A DNA stretch of 47,625 bases from Candidatus Methanoperedens sp. (lineage in GTDB: Archaea; Halobacteriota; Methanosarcinia; Methanosarcinales; Methanoperedenaceae). Below are positions 7,491 through 15,448 of this stretch, one piece after another (position 1 is the first letter of the stretch; every line of letters starts with the position of its first letter). The stretch covers positions 1-47,625 of the forward strand of contig JAUSDC010000136.1 in assembly GCA_030650845.1 (NCBI GenBank), in the 5' to 3' direction. Under the pieces are notes generated by a model, which worked only from the letters and a program-made list of their open reading frames with translations, searched no databases and was not told where the DNA came from. Position numbers and translations under genes: made by a program.

Positions 7491-8729
7491 ATTAATATAC
7501 GATTTTTAGGGGGAGCAGGGGAAGTAGGAAGATCTGCTTATATCATAAATGAAGAGCTGCTCCTCGATTACGGCATCAAGCCAACCGACCCTCCGAGCTA
7601 CCCGAAAAACGGGCTTCGTCCAAAAACACTGATAATCTCACACGGTCACCTTGACCACTGCGGACTTGTGCCCAATCTTATGGACCTTGAACCTGAGATA
7701 TACTCAACAAGTATAACTGCAAAGTTGTCAGGGCTTCTTGCAAGGGACACGCTTAAGATCTCTGAGAAAAAGGGACACAATATACCGTATTATTCTGAAG
7801 AGATCCAGGATTTTGAACGAAGAGCAAGACCTGTGAATTACAGGGAGGAGTTTGAAACATCAGGTTTTAATGTATGTTTTTTTGATGCAGGTCATATTCC
7901 CGGCTCATCATCAGTATATCTTGAAAAAGACAAGCAGAGCCTTTTTTATACTGGGGACATAAACACGATCCAGACTGAACTCTTAAATGGTGCTGATACT
8001 GATTATCCACAGAGCGATATTCTTCTTATCGAGAGCACATATTTCGGAAGGAACCATACTCCAAGGGATATTCTTGAAAAGCGTTTTATCGAATCCATAA
8101 GGGACACCGTTGAATGCGGCGGAAAAGCGATAATACCGGCTTTTAGCATAGGAAGGACACAGGAAATAATGCTAATATTAAAAAAACACGGGCTTCATGC
8201 ATATGTTGACGGTATGGGCACAGAGGTTTTTGGCATCATGAAAAGAGCGCCTGAATACATTCGGGACATAGACCGGTTAAATGGCGTTTTCACATCATCA
8301 AATATTATTGAAACCGAACAGCGAAAGGATCTGATCAAAGAGCCATGTATCATAGTCACAAGCGCAGGCATGCTCAATGGCGGTCCTGTGCTATATTATA
8401 TTAGTGAGATCTATGACGATGCAAAGTCGAAGATCCATCTGACCGGTTACCAGGCAGAGGACACCAACGGGCGAAGAGCATTAGAGAGCGGTTACATTGA
8501 GGATAGAAATAGAATTATTCATTTAAAATGCAGGCTAGAACTGTATGATTTTTCTGCTCACTGCGGAGATGCACAATTAAAGGAACTCGTTAAACAATTC
8601 TGTGATAACGGGACTGAAACTGTCTTTCCTGTTCACGGAGATAATACACAGGGCTTTGCAGAATGGATAACAGAAGAAATAGGGGTAGAATCAAGAGCTC
8701 CTATCAATGGGGAGAACATTTACATATGA
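7491..8729 (+). CDS. Beta-CASP metallo-beta-lactamase ribonuclease (aCPSF2-like)
   Basis: A nuclease of about 412 residues with a metallo-beta-lactamase core and beta-CASP insertion, the fold of CPSF73 and RNase J; without KH domains it resembles the short archaeal aCPSF2 group. The zinc motif SHGHLDHCG, the downstream DAGHIPGS and YTGDI motifs, PAFSIGRTQE, TSAGMLNGGP and the terminal HCGD and PVHGD motifs are present. The frame opens right after a TGA at 7479 and has no ATG until 7668, which would delete the zinc motif. Initiation most likely uses ATT at 7491 (NIRFLGGAGEVG), behind GAGGCGAT. trm56 follows closely. Confidence 0.88.
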   Translation: MNIRFLGGAGEVGRSAYIINEELLLDYGIKPTDPPSYPKNGLRPKTLIISHGHLDHCGLVPNLMDLEPEIYSTSITAKLSGLLARDTLKISEKKGHNIPYYSEEIQDFERRARPVNYREEFETSGFNVCFFDAGHIPGSSSVYLEKDKQSLFYTGDINTIQTELLNGADTDYPQSDILLIESTYFGRNHTPRDILEKRFIESIRDTVECGGKAIIPAFSIGRTQEIMLILKKHGLHAYVDGMGTEVFGIMKRAPEYIRDIDRLNGVFTSSNIIETEQRKDLIKEPCIIVTSAGMLNGGPVLYYISEIYDDAKSKIHLTGYQAEDTNGRRALESGYIEDRNRIIHLKCRLELYDFSAHCGDAQLKELVKQFCDNGTETVFPVHGDNTQGFAEWITEEIGVESRAPINGENIYI

Positions 8730-8760
8730 AACATATAAAGTATCTGAAATATCTGAATTT

Positions 8761-9297
8761 ATGAGAACCGTAATATTAAGACTCGGGCACCGTGTCCAGA
8801 GAGACCAGCGGATCACCACCCATGTGGCATTGACAGCGCGCGCTCTGGGTGCAGAGGGTATGCTTCTTCATTCTGATGACAGCGGTATAGAGAAAAGCAT
8901 CAGCGAAGTTGCCCAGAGATGGGGAGGAACATTTTATGTGCGAAGGATCACGAACTGGAAGAATGAGATAAGAGACTGGAAGGAAAACGGGGGCAAGGTG
9001 CTGCATCTTACCATGTACGGGATCAATCTTCCTGATGTGGTCAATGATATCGCTGCAGAAAATCCAGAAAATCTTTTAATTGTTGTGGGCGCAGAAAAAG
9101 TCCCCCCAGAACTTTATACGCTTGCTGACTGGAACGTGGCTGTGGGGAACCACCCGCATTCAGAGGTAGCAGCTCTAGCTTTAGTCCTTGACAGGCTTGC
9201 ATCAGCTTCAGGCATTGAGCCCTTAAAAACACAGTTTAGCGGCGGTGAGGTTGAGATCGTCCCTAAGAGCAGGGGAAAAGAGGTCAAGAACAAATGA
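8761..9297 (+). CDS. tRNA (cytidine(56)-2'-O)-methyltransferase
   Basis: aTrm56 methylates the ribose of C56 in the T-loop of archaeal tRNA using S-adenosylmethionine, with a SPOUT fold. Family blocks are plain: VILRLGHRVQRDQRITTHVALTARALGA, WGGTFYVRR, HLTMYGINLPD, IVVGAEKVPPE and the knot region NVAVGNHPHSEVAALALVLDR. I start at the ATG at 8761 because MRTVILRLGHR aligns with the usual N-terminus; an upstream in-frame ATG at 8707 would add 18 unlike residues and overlap the nuclease gene. It overlaps the next gene by ATGA, indicating a nuclease-Trm56-ATP-grasp operon. Confidence 0.93.
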   Translation: MRTVILRLGHRVQRDQRITTHVALTARALGAEGMLLHSDDSGIEKSISEVAQRWGGTFYVRRITNWKNEIRDWKENGGKVLHLTMYGINLPDVVNDIAAENPENLLIVVGAEKVPPELYTLADWNVAVGNHPHSEVAALALVLDRLASASGIEPLKTQFSGGEVEIVPKSRGKEVKNK

Positions 9298-10397
9298 AGT
9301 TCCTTGTGATAGGCAACAGCACACGCGGCATTGTTTGCTCTGCAAAAAGGGCAGGGCACAAAGTTTTTAGCATCGATAATTTCTGTGATGTCGATCTGAA
9401 ATTATGCGCAAATGCTGCCTCTCCTCTTGAAAATGTGACCGAAGGCATGATATACGAACTTGCCCTGACATTCGGGGAAATAGATGGAGTGATCCTGGGG
9501 ACTGGTTTTGAACGATTGAAATTCAAAAATGTCCTGGGGAATAGAATTGAAGTGTCTGAAGAAGTGAATGATAAATTAAAACTTGCAAAGAAACTCCAGG
9601 CACTGGGGATACCTCATCCTGAAACAGAGGAGCTTTCTAAAGCCGGAGGGCTTAAGTTCCCGTTGATGATAAAACCAAGATGTGGCTCAGGAGGCATGCG
9701 GAATTATACTGTGCATCATGACGATGAGCTTGCTGCGATCCAATCAAGACCTGATGCAAGGGAATTCATAGCCCAGGAATTTGTGGAAGGAGTCCCGTGC
9801 AGCGCATCACTGATCGGGACAGGAGAGAAGGCCAGTGTTATAGCTCTTAACGAACAATTGATAGGGATTCCCAGTCTAACCAGGTTACCTTTTGCTTACT
9901 GCGGGAACGTTACGCCTTTTATTACGCAGTTTAAGAATGAGATGATTGAATATTCGGAACAGATAGCTCTTGAATTCGGACTGATGGGTTCGAACGGGGT
10001 TGATCTCATCCAGACTGAAAAGGGCGTTGTTGTAATAGAAGTCAATCCGCGCTTCCAGGGAAGCCTGGATACGGTAGAACTTTCATGCGGGATAAATGTC
10101 TTTGATGCGCATGTTAGATCGTTCTCAGGTGAACTTCCAAAACCCGGACAGCATAAGCGTTTTGCTGTCAGGAACATCCTGTATGCTGATAAAAGTATCA
10201 GGGTAAATGAGCGATTGTTCAATAGGCTTATAAAGTGCATGAAGAGGCAACGAGCAGCGGATATTCCTGAAAAGGGATGGACAGCCAGGGAAGATGAACC
10301 ATTGTCCACTTTGCTTGAAACGGGTGGTACGCGAGAAATGGCACTTGAGAAGGTTGAAAAATCTGCACGGTATATAAGAGGGCTAACGGAAGTTTAA
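9294..10397 (+). CDS. ATP-grasp superfamily ligase
   Basis: A 367-residue ATP-grasp enzyme. The N-terminal pre-ATP-grasp region (MKFLVIGNSTRGIVCSAKRAG) is followed by ATP-binding elements: FPLMIKPRCGSGGMRN, AQEFVEGVPCSAS, GSNGVDLI and VVIEVNPRFQGSLDTVE, where Glu and Asn would bind Mg2+. It looks like the archaeal group related to biotin carboxylase (COG2232-like). Such enzymes join a carboxylate to an amine or thiol. The substrate is not evident; MfnD of methanofuran synthesis is another archaeal ATP-grasp enzyme, but I cannot assign this one to it. The start overlaps the stop of trm56, so the two are coupled. Confidence 0.82.
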   Translation: MKFLVIGNSTRGIVCSAKRAGHKVFSIDNFCDVDLKLCANAASPLENVTEGMIYELALTFGEIDGVILGTGFERLKFKNVLGNRIEVSEEVNDKLKLAKKLQALGIPHPETEELSKAGGLKFPLMIKPRCGSGGMRNYTVHHDDELAAIQSRPDAREFIAQEFVEGVPCSASLIGTGEKASVIALNEQLIGIPSLTRLPFAYCGNVTPFITQFKNEMIEYSEQIALEFGLMGSNGVDLIQTEKGVVVIEVNPRFQGSLDTVELSCGINVFDAHVRSFSGELPKPGQHKRFAVRNILYADKSIRVNERLFNRLIKCMKRQRAADIPEKGWTAREDEPLSTLLETGGTREMALEKVEKSARYIRGLTEV

Positions 10398-10433
10398 TGA
10401 TATATTAAAGCTAAATTAGATAGGTGATATTTT

Positions 10434-10946
10434 TTGGTTAATTCAAATGATCCAGTTATCAGAGGGTATTTCATAAATCTTGTAGGTGAAGAAGGATTTA
10501 AAGTTGTTGAAAAGATGCCGGAAACCGAGGTCACAGATGAAAAAATAGCAGAGGTGACCGGTGTCCTTTTAAATATTGTACGAAGGACTTTGTTCATATT
10601 ATACGAGAACAGGCTTGCTGTTTATCGCAGGGTCAGGGACACGGATAGTGGATGGCTTACTTACCTCTGGAGACTTGACCTTGAAAATCTGGAAAACCAG
10701 CTTGAGCTGGAATCTAAGAAGTTAATAAAGAATCTCAAAGTTAAACTTGAATTCGAGGATGGCAAAGTATTCTATACCTGTAAAACACAATGCAGCCGTT
10801 TCCTTTTTGAAACAGCATCAGACCTTTTGTTCATCTGCCCTATTTGTGGTGAGGATCTTGAATTCCAGGATAATGAGATTGTAATAGAAGCGCTTAAACA
10901 GAGGATCAATAAACTTGAAAGCATGACCTCTGGTGCTTCAGCTTGA
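10434..10946 (+). CDS. tfe: Transcription factor E (TFIIE-alpha homologue)
   Basis: TFE stabilises the open promoter complex of archaeal RNA polymerase. The 170-residue protein has an extended winged helix at the N-terminus (VTDEKIAEVTGVLLNIVRRTLFILYENRLAVY) and a C-terminal zinc ribbon with CKTQC and CPICGE cysteine pairs. The gene starts at TTG (10434), five bases after a good AGGTGAT ribosome-binding site; no in-frame ATG exists at the right place. Its stop overlaps the TTG of the following HD-domain gene (TTGA), so both are made from one transcript. Confidence 0.95.
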   Translation: MVNSNDPVIRGYFINLVGEEGFKVVEKMPETEVTDEKIAEVTGVLLNIVRRTLFILYENRLAVYRRVRDTDSGWLTYLWRLDLENLENQLELESKKLIKNLKVKLEFEDGKVFYTCKTQCSRFLFETASDLLFICPICGEDLEFQDNEIVIEALKQRINKLESMTSGASA

Positions 10947-11470
10947 AAGAAAAAGATGCAATAGACCTTCTCAGGAAATCCGGATGTTCATCTAAAGTTA
11001 TTGAGCACTGCCAGGCTGTAGCTGTATATGCAAGAGAAATAGCTATGGATATCAGGATTTGCTCCCTGGAAAAAAAAGCGCAGGTAAAAATCGATATCGA
11101 TCTTGTTTATATCGGGGGACTGCTTCATGATATAGGAAGGTCAAGAACGTACAGTATATCCCATGCAGTTGAAGGTGCGAAGATAGCGATCGAGAATGGA
11201 TTGGATGAAAAGCTCATAAATATCATAGAACGACACATTGGTGCTGGTATCCCTGAGGAGGAAGCGGCTGCACTTGGACTTCCGGCAAAAGATTACATTC
11301 CTTTAACACTTGAAGAAAAAGTAGTCGCGCATGCCGATAACCTCATATCAGGCACAAGGAGAGGCAGTGTTGATGAACAGATCGCAGGATTGAGGAAAAA
11401 ACAACTTGATGAAAAAATAATTCAGCGCATTATCGAATTGAACAACGAAATATGCGCCTTGAGATGTTAA
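10943..11470 (+). CDS. HD-domain metal-dependent phosphohydrolase (TIGR00295-like)
   Basis: A 175-residue HD/HDIG protein. Metal ligands are visible as His22 in VIEHCQAVA, the HD pair in GGLLHDIGRSRT and later His residues in IIERHIGAG and VVAHADNLISG. The archaeal TIGR00295 group has this size and the preserved C-terminal RRGSVDEQIAGL block. The substrate is unknown but family enzymes hydrolyse nucleotide or other phosphate esters. The start codon is TTG at 10943, overlapping the tfe stop, which places it under the same control as a general transcription factor. It is convergent with the DUF2551-like gene with four bases shared. Confidence 0.85.
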   Translation: MKEKDAIDLLRKSGCSSKVIEHCQAVAVYAREIAMDIRICSLEKKAQVKIDIDLVYIGGLLHDIGRSRTYSISHAVEGAKIAIENGLDEKLINIIERHIGAGIPEEEAAALGLPAKDYIPLTLEEKVVAHADNLISGTRRGSVDEQIAGLRKKQLDEKIIQRIIELNNEICALRC

Positions 11471-11784
11471 CTGGCGGACACTTTTTTAATTAATGCACTA
11501 TTTATCATCTCTACATATTCTTCTTTTAATGAGTACACGGTTGGGGTTTTATATGACTCTTTAAAGACATGCAGAATTCCTAATTTTGAATGGATATAAC
11601 CCAGGGTGGAAGCTACTGCACTATATGAAACTCTGAATTTCTTGTTGATCTCCTTATATAAGATGTCTACTGTAACCTTCTTTAGTTTCAGGAGCAGGTT
11701 CAATACAAGTTTCCTTATCCCCTCAATATCTAGATCGAGGTATACCTCAAGACGCCTCTTTATTCTTATTTTAAGTGTCTCCAT
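11467..11784 (-). CDS. DUF2551-like predicted DNA-binding protein
   Basis: A 105-residue protein similar to DUF2551, known to me from Methanosarcinales and of unknown function. The segment KKVTVDILYKEINKKFRVSYSAVASTLGYIHSKLGIL has the look of a winged helix, so a transcriptional role is plausible. I start at the ATG at 11784 because a strong AGGTGATACT ribosome-binding site sits directly in front; an in-frame ATG 30 bases upstream would bury it. A GTATATATATAATG box at 11826-11813 would serve as promoter. The gene is divergent from iscA and overlaps the HD gene end by four bases. Confidence 0.75.
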   Translation of the reverse strand: METLKIRIKRRLEVYLDLDIEGIRKLVLNLLLKLKKVTVDILYKEINKKFRVSYSAVASTLGYIHSKLGILHVFKESYKTPTVYSLKEEYVEMINSALIKKVSAS

Positions 11785-11812
11785 AGTATCACCTATTATG
11801 AAACTTTCCTTC

Positions 11813-11897
11813 ATTATATATATACTTTACTGAATTTTTATTAATATATCTATATCCCATCAATTACAGGTATCATATTTTACAAACTATTTATATA
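11813..11897. promoter_or_regulatory. Divergent TATA boxes, DUF2551-like and IscA genes
   Basis: TATATATATAA at about 11823-11813 on the minus strand precedes the DUF2551-like start by roughly 30 bases. TTTATATA at 11890-11897 precedes the IscA-like ATG by about 37-44 bases, leaving room for its AAAGGAGAA ribosome-binding site. The 149-base spacer is otherwise AT-rich without visible structure. Confidence 0.4.
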
Positions 11898-11933
11898 TTC
11901 CCAGAACGTAAGAAGTGAAAAAGGAGAATATCC

Positions 11934-12251
11934 ATGATCGAGATTACAGATGCAGCGGCGTCAGAATTAAAGCAACTACTTGAAGAACAAAATAAAACAG
12001 ACCACGGATTGCGAATTTTTGAAGCAGGGCTTGGCTGCAGGGGAGTGCAATATGGTCTCTCCCTTGAAAAATCCCCTGGAAAAGAGGACGATGTACTTGA
12101 AAGTAAAGGTATAAAGATCATTTACAGCAAGGACATTCAGGAAGAAATTGAAGAATTGAAGATCGACTTTATAGATAATGATCATGGAAAAGGTTTTGTC
12201 ATTAATAATCCAGCTGTAGAATGCGGTTCCGGGTGTGGAAGTTGCGGGTGA
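11934..12251 (+). CDS. HesB/IscA-family iron-sulfur protein
   Basis: A 105-residue A-type Fe-S scaffold or carrier. The protein opens with MIEITDAAASELKQLL and has GLRIFEAGLGCRGVQYGLSLE, then FVINNPAVECGSGCGSCG at the end. Classical IscA uses three cysteines (one mid-chain, CxC near the end); here the mid-chain Cys and a Cys-rich CGSGCGSCG tail are present. It would deliver clusters to enzymes such as the Rieske protein or the HgdB/activase pair, but that link is inference. A good AAAGGAGAA ribosome-binding site precedes the ATG. It leads a run with nac and proC. Confidence 0.88.
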   Translation: MIEITDAAASELKQLLEEQNKTDHGLRIFEAGLGCRGVQYGLSLEKSPGKEDDVLESKGIKIIYSKDIQEEIEELKIDFIDNDHGKGFVINNPAVECGSGCGSCG

Positions 12252-12256
12252 TTTAG

Positions 12257-12607
12257 ATGTTTCCTGGTCTTGGTAAAGGCATAAATCCTCGAAAGATGGC
12301 ATCGATGATGAAGCAGATGGGGATAGACATCAATGAAATAGAGAACGTCGAAGAAGTGATCATCCGAACCCCTGAAAAAGATATTATTTTTAAGGACGCT
12401 GAAGTTTCGATAATGGATGCAAGAGGAACGAAGACATATCAGGTAGTAGGGACGCCCCACGAAGTGCCGCGCGAGGTGAAGATACCTGAAGATGATATCA
12501 AACTGGTAATGGAGCAGACAAAATCGAACGATGCTGATGCAAAAAAAGCTCTCATTGAAACCAAAGGCGATATTGCTGCTGCGATAATGAAACTCACAAA
12601 GACTTGA
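12257..12607 (+). CDS. nac: Nascent polypeptide-associated complex protein
   Basis: Archaeal NAC binds nascent chains at the ribosome exit site as a homodimer. The 116 residues contain an N-terminal MFPGLGKGINPRKMASMMKQMGI helix, the NAC beta-barrel (VIIRTPEKDIIFKDAEVSIMDARGTKTYQVVG) and a C-terminal UBA-like helical domain (LVMEQTKSNDADAKKALIETKGDIAAAIMKL). Length is standard. The gene starts five bases after iscA, with its ribosome-binding site (GGGTGATT) over the iscA stop codon, so the two are coupled. proC follows after six bases. Confidence 0.96.
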   Translation: MFPGLGKGINPRKMASMMKQMGIDINEIENVEEVIIRTPEKDIIFKDAEVSIMDARGTKTYQVVGTPHEVPREVKIPEDDIKLVMEQTKSNDADAKKALIETKGDIAAAIMKLTKT

Positions 12608-12613
12608 TATTTA

Positions 12614-13432
12614 ATGAATAAAACCAGTAAAAAGATCGGATTCATTGGAACTGGAAAGATGGGTGAAGCCCTTATCAAAGGTATTCTTCAAGCAAAACTT
12701 GTCACTCCGGACAGTGTTTTTGCAAGCGATGCTGACACGGCAAAACTGAAGTCGCTTGAAAAGACATTCGGTATCAATACATGTGGAAATAATTGTGATG
12801 CTGTGCAGAATTCTGATATTATAATCATAGCCGTAAAACCCCAGATCGTACCAAAAGTCCTTGAGGATATCAGGGATTCAATAAAGAAACAGCTCATTAT
12901 TTCAATAGCAGCCGGAGTTCCGATCGAAACTTATGAGAATGCACTTCCAGATGGCGCAAAAGTCGTCAGGGTGATGCCAAATATTGCAGCCACAGTGCTT
13001 GAGGCAGCGTCAGCTGTTTGTTCAGGAAGCTCTGTCACTGAAGATGATGAAGCCACTGCGATAGGGATTTTTAATTCAATAGGAAAAACCGTAGTGTTGC
13101 CTGAACATCTTCTTGATGCTGTAACAGGACTCTCAGGAAGCGGTCCTGCATACGTATTCATGATCATAGAAGCGCTTGCTGACGGCGGTGTTTTCGAAGG
13201 GCTTGACAGGAAAACTGCAAAGATCCTGGCGGCTCAGACCGTAATGGGAGCTGCAAAAATGGTGCTTGAAGATGGAGTACATACAGGAGAACTGCGTGAC
13301 ATGGTCACATCACCTGGCGGAACAACTATTCGCGGCATCAGGGTGCTTGAAGACCACGGCGTCCGCATTGCTATGATGGATGCGGTCATCGAGGCGTGTG
13401 AGCGATCAAAGGAACTGGGCAGAAAGAAATGA
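12614..13432 (+). CDS. proC: Pyrroline-5-carboxylate reductase
   Basis: ProC reduces 1-pyrroline-5-carboxylate to proline with NAD(P)H. The 272-residue protein has the Rossmann start KIGFIGTGKMGEALIKGIL, the IIIAVKPQ strand, VRVMPNIAATV and the family C-terminal signature GLSGSGPAYVF...TVMGAAKMVLE...VTSPGGTTIRGIRVLE. Length is normal. It lies six bases after nac, apparently as third gene of an iscA-nac-proC unit, although no functional link among these is obvious. A hairpin-forming repeat follows about 45 bases after the stop. Confidence 0.97.
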   Translation: MNKTSKKIGFIGTGKMGEALIKGILQAKLVTPDSVFASDADTAKLKSLEKTFGINTCGNNCDAVQNSDIIIIAVKPQIVPKVLEDIRDSIKKQLIISIAAGVPIETYENALPDGAKVVRVMPNIAATVLEAASAVCSGSSVTEDDEATAIGIFNSIGKTVVLPEHLLDAVTGLSGSGPAYVFMIIEALADGGVFEGLDRKTAKILAAQTVMGAAKMVLEDGVHTGELRDMVTSPGGTTIRGIRVLEDHGVRIAMMDAVIEACERSKELGRKK

Positions 13433-13476
13433 AGGTATAGTGAATATCGAAAATAATCAGATAATACAAAAGAAAA

Positions 13477-13547
13477 ACCACAGATAAACACAGATGAACG
13501 CAGATGCGCATCAACAAATCCGCATTTATCTGCGTTCATCTGCGGCT
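13477..13547. repeat. Imperfect inverted repeat of 'GCAGAT' units
   Basis: The left part reads ACCACAGATAAACACAGATG then AACGCAGATGCG. The right part (13521-13545) is its near-complement, CGCATTTATCTGCG then TTCATCTGCGG, differing by a four-base insertion. It could fold as a hairpin between proC and mtxX. A related direct run of CGCAGATT units occurs at 43549-43576. Such CAGAT-rich elements recur in many prokaryotic genomes; origin unknown. Confidence 0.65.
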
Positions 13548-13596
13548 GAAATATTATGGAAGTTTAAGAATCGTGCTATAAAATGGTTTTATAAAT

Positions 13597-14397
13597 ATGC
13601 TTTTAAAGATCGAGAGAAAAGCAAAAGCGAACCATGCAAGAATAGGGCTTGGCATAGGGGAAGTTTCAAAAGAACTTATCAGGAGCGCACAGGATGCGCG
13701 AGAGTATGCTGATGTTGTGCTTGTTGGCGATGAAGAAAAAATTAGAGCCACAGGCACTGAACTTGAGGTGATCCATTCTACAGACCCATCGAAAAAATTA
13801 GTGCAATTGCTTGTGGATGAAGAGATAGATGGGGCAGTTCGAGGGACGCTCAGCGCTACGAAAACTCTATCATCACTAAAGAATTCGCTGGGAATGAAGA
13901 AATTATACAGGATAGCTTTGATGGAAACAGCAGATGAGATACCATTTTTCCTGGCGCCTGTGGGAATAGATGAGGGGAATTCAGTTGAGGACAAGATCGA
14001 GCTTGTGAAACACGGAGTTGAGCTCATAAACCGTCTTGGCATCGAGGCAAAGGTCGGGATACTCTCCGGGGGGCGGATCGAGGATAAAGGCAGGGATAAG
14101 AGTGTGGACAGGACACTTGATGAGGCTGAAACTGTGACGCAACGACTAAAGGATATGGGGATAAATGCAACGAATTATTCCATCCTTATTGAAGATGCGA
14201 TCAAAGAGTCAAATTTCATTATAGCACCTGAAGGGATATCGGGGAACCTTATTTTCAGGACGCTTGTGTTCCTTGGAGGAGGGCACGGTTACGGCGCGCC
14301 TGTGCTGATGGAAAAGGTGTTCGTTGATACATCGCGCGTGAAAGAGGATGCTAAAAGGGCGATAATGCTGGCGAGCGCGCTTGTGGAATACAAGTAG
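13597..14397 (+). CDS. mtxX: Methanogenesis marker protein 4 / MtxX-like
   Basis: MtxX (methanogenesis marker 4) is a phosphotransacetylase-like protein largely confined to methane-metabolising archaea; its reaction is not settled. The 266-residue protein matches by sequence: GLGIGEVSKELIRSAQDA, DEEIDGAVRGTLSATKTL, FFLAPVGIDEGNSVEDKIEL, GILSGGRIEDKGRDKSVDRTL and EGISGNLIFRTLVFLGGGHGYG. The phosphoacetyl-transferase-like fold suggests an acyl-phosphate or CoA ligand. The start is the ATG at 13597, although no strong ribosome-binding site precedes it. Together with mtd and mptA it supports an archaeon with the methanogenic pathway. Confidence 0.88.
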   Translation: MLLKIERKAKANHARIGLGIGEVSKELIRSAQDAREYADVVLVGDEEKIRATGTELEVIHSTDPSKKLVQLLVDEEIDGAVRGTLSATKTLSSLKNSLGMKKLYRIALMETADEIPFFLAPVGIDEGNSVEDKIELVKHGVELINRLGIEAKVGILSGGRIEDKGRDKSVDRTLDEAETVTQRLKDMGINATNYSILIEDAIKESNFIIAPEGISGNLIFRTLVFLGGGHGYGAPVLMEKVFVDTSRVKEDAKRAIMLASALVEYK

Positions 14398-14433
14398 AAA
14401 AGTTTACTTTATATAAAAAAGATAAATGAACTT

Positions 14434-14556
14434 ATGCAACCCGATAAATTACCACCACTTGACAAAGACCCGGCAATGAAGCCGCCTATCGACTGGGGAA
14501 TCAGGACAGATGCAAGCAGAGTTGATGAATATATCTACAATGAGAAAAACAATTGA
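14434..14556 (+). CDS. Small 40-residue hypothetical protein
   Basis: A short frame starting at ATG 14434 gives a Pro/Asp-rich 40-residue peptide: MQPDKLPPLDKDPAMKPP, then a DWGIRTDASRVDEYIYNEK segment ending in NN. TTTATATAAAAAA at 14409-14421 could be its TATA box, 13-25 bases upstream. It fills the gap between mtxX and the Trm5-like gene on the same strand. No family is recognised and there is no membrane span. Amino-acid composition looks protein-like rather than random, but only conservation would prove it. Confidence 0.4.
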   Translation: MQPDKLPPLDKDPAMKPPIDWGIRTDASRVDEYIYNEKNN

Positions 14557-14581
14557 TCACAAATCCTGCAATTAAATTCAG

Positions 14582-15373
14582 ATGTCGCTTCAAGAACATT
14601 TAAAAGATAAACTGCGAGAAGAAAAACTCCTGCTTGTCCCGAAACGCTTTGAAGTCATCGGAGATATCGCTGTATTAAGTCTTCCGCCACTACTTTATGA
14701 TGAAAAACATCTTGTTGCGCAGGCTCTTGTATCCCAAAACAAGAATGTAAAAGTAGTTCTTCTGAAAAAGAACAAGCTTTCCGGAGAGAATCGCACGGCA
14801 GAGTTTGAAATAGTGATCGGCGACAGGACGAGTACGATTCATAAAGAGAATGATTGCTTATTCAATGTTGATATCGCAAGAACATATTTTTCCGGGAAAC
14901 TGTATTTTGAACGCAGCAGGATCGCAGATGAAGTAAAAGATGGTGAGAATGTCCTTGTGTTGTTCTGCGGTGTTGGACCTTTCCTGATGCCAATCGCTAA
15001 AAAGAAGAATGTCAATATCATCGGGCTTGAAAAGAATCCATTCGCCTGTACCTTATTCAGAAAAAATGCAGGACTCAATCATATTGGTGCTGACATAATC
15101 CTGGGGGATGCGAACTCGATCTGCAATATTTTCAAGACGCGTTTTGACAGGATTATTATGCCCACCCCTTATGGACAGGATCATTTTCTAAGCTTTGCCC
15201 GCCCCCTACTGAAACCCGGCGGCACAGTTCATTTTTATACCTTCAAGAAAGACTTTGAAATATCACATTTCAAGAGAATGGTTGAGGAACTGGGCTGGCA
15301 TATCGACTTTTACAGGGATTGCGGCGACGTGGCGCCAAGAGTAAGCAGGTATGTTTTTGACCTGAAAAATTAA
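14582..15373 (+). CDS. Met-10/Trm5-family SAM-dependent methyltransferase
   Basis: A 263-residue class I methyltransferase of the Trm5/Met-10 type (COG2520), which includes tRNA(Phe/Leu) m1G37 methyltransferase and wyosine enzymes. The middle has FNVDIARTYFSGKLYFERSRIADEV then SAM motif I VLVLFCGVGPFLMPIAKK; motif II GLEKNPFACTLFRKNAGLNHI, and the end DVAPRVSRYVFDL match Trm5. The catalytic-site motif reads RIIMPTPYG where Trm5 has MNLP, so the substrate may differ. It lacks the extra N-terminal D1 domain of full-length Trm5. tRNA modification is likely, with the exact base uncertain. Confidence 0.82.
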   Translation: MSLQEHLKDKLREEKLLLVPKRFEVIGDIAVLSLPPLLYDEKHLVAQALVSQNKNVKVVLLKKNKLSGENRTAEFEIVIGDRTSTIHKENDCLFNVDIARTYFSGKLYFERSRIADEVKDGENVLVLFCGVGPFLMPIAKKKNVNIIGLEKNPFACTLFRKNAGLNHIGADIILGDANSICNIFKTRFDRIIMPTPYGQDHFLSFARPLLKPGGTVHFYTFKKDFEISHFKRMVEELGWHIDFYRDCGDVAPRVSRYVFDLKN

Positions 15374-15374
15374 C

Positions 15375-15442
15375 ATCGAACTCGTACGAACTCCAAACGA
15401 ACTCACGCTGCTGGGGTTCGTTTCAGTTCGTTTAGTTCGTTG
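15375..15442. repeat. Dispersed palindromic 'AACGAACT' element, copy A
   Basis: Three CGAACT units (ATCGAACT, GTACGAACT, AAACGAACT) are followed by a GC-rich loop (CACGCTGCTGGG) and three inverted units (GTTCGTTT, AGTTCGTTT, AGTTCGTTG). Related copies lie at 41172-41239 and 43461-43534. This copy lies between convergent genes (Trm5-like and HerA-like). Confidence 0.8.
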
Positions 15443-15448
15443 CTTTCC

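Noticed and set aside
8707-8760. Longer N-terminus for Trm56 from ATG 8707
   Set aside because: It would add 18 residues unlike family members and overlap the nuclease gene by 23 bases; MRTVILRLGHR at 8761 fits the usual start.
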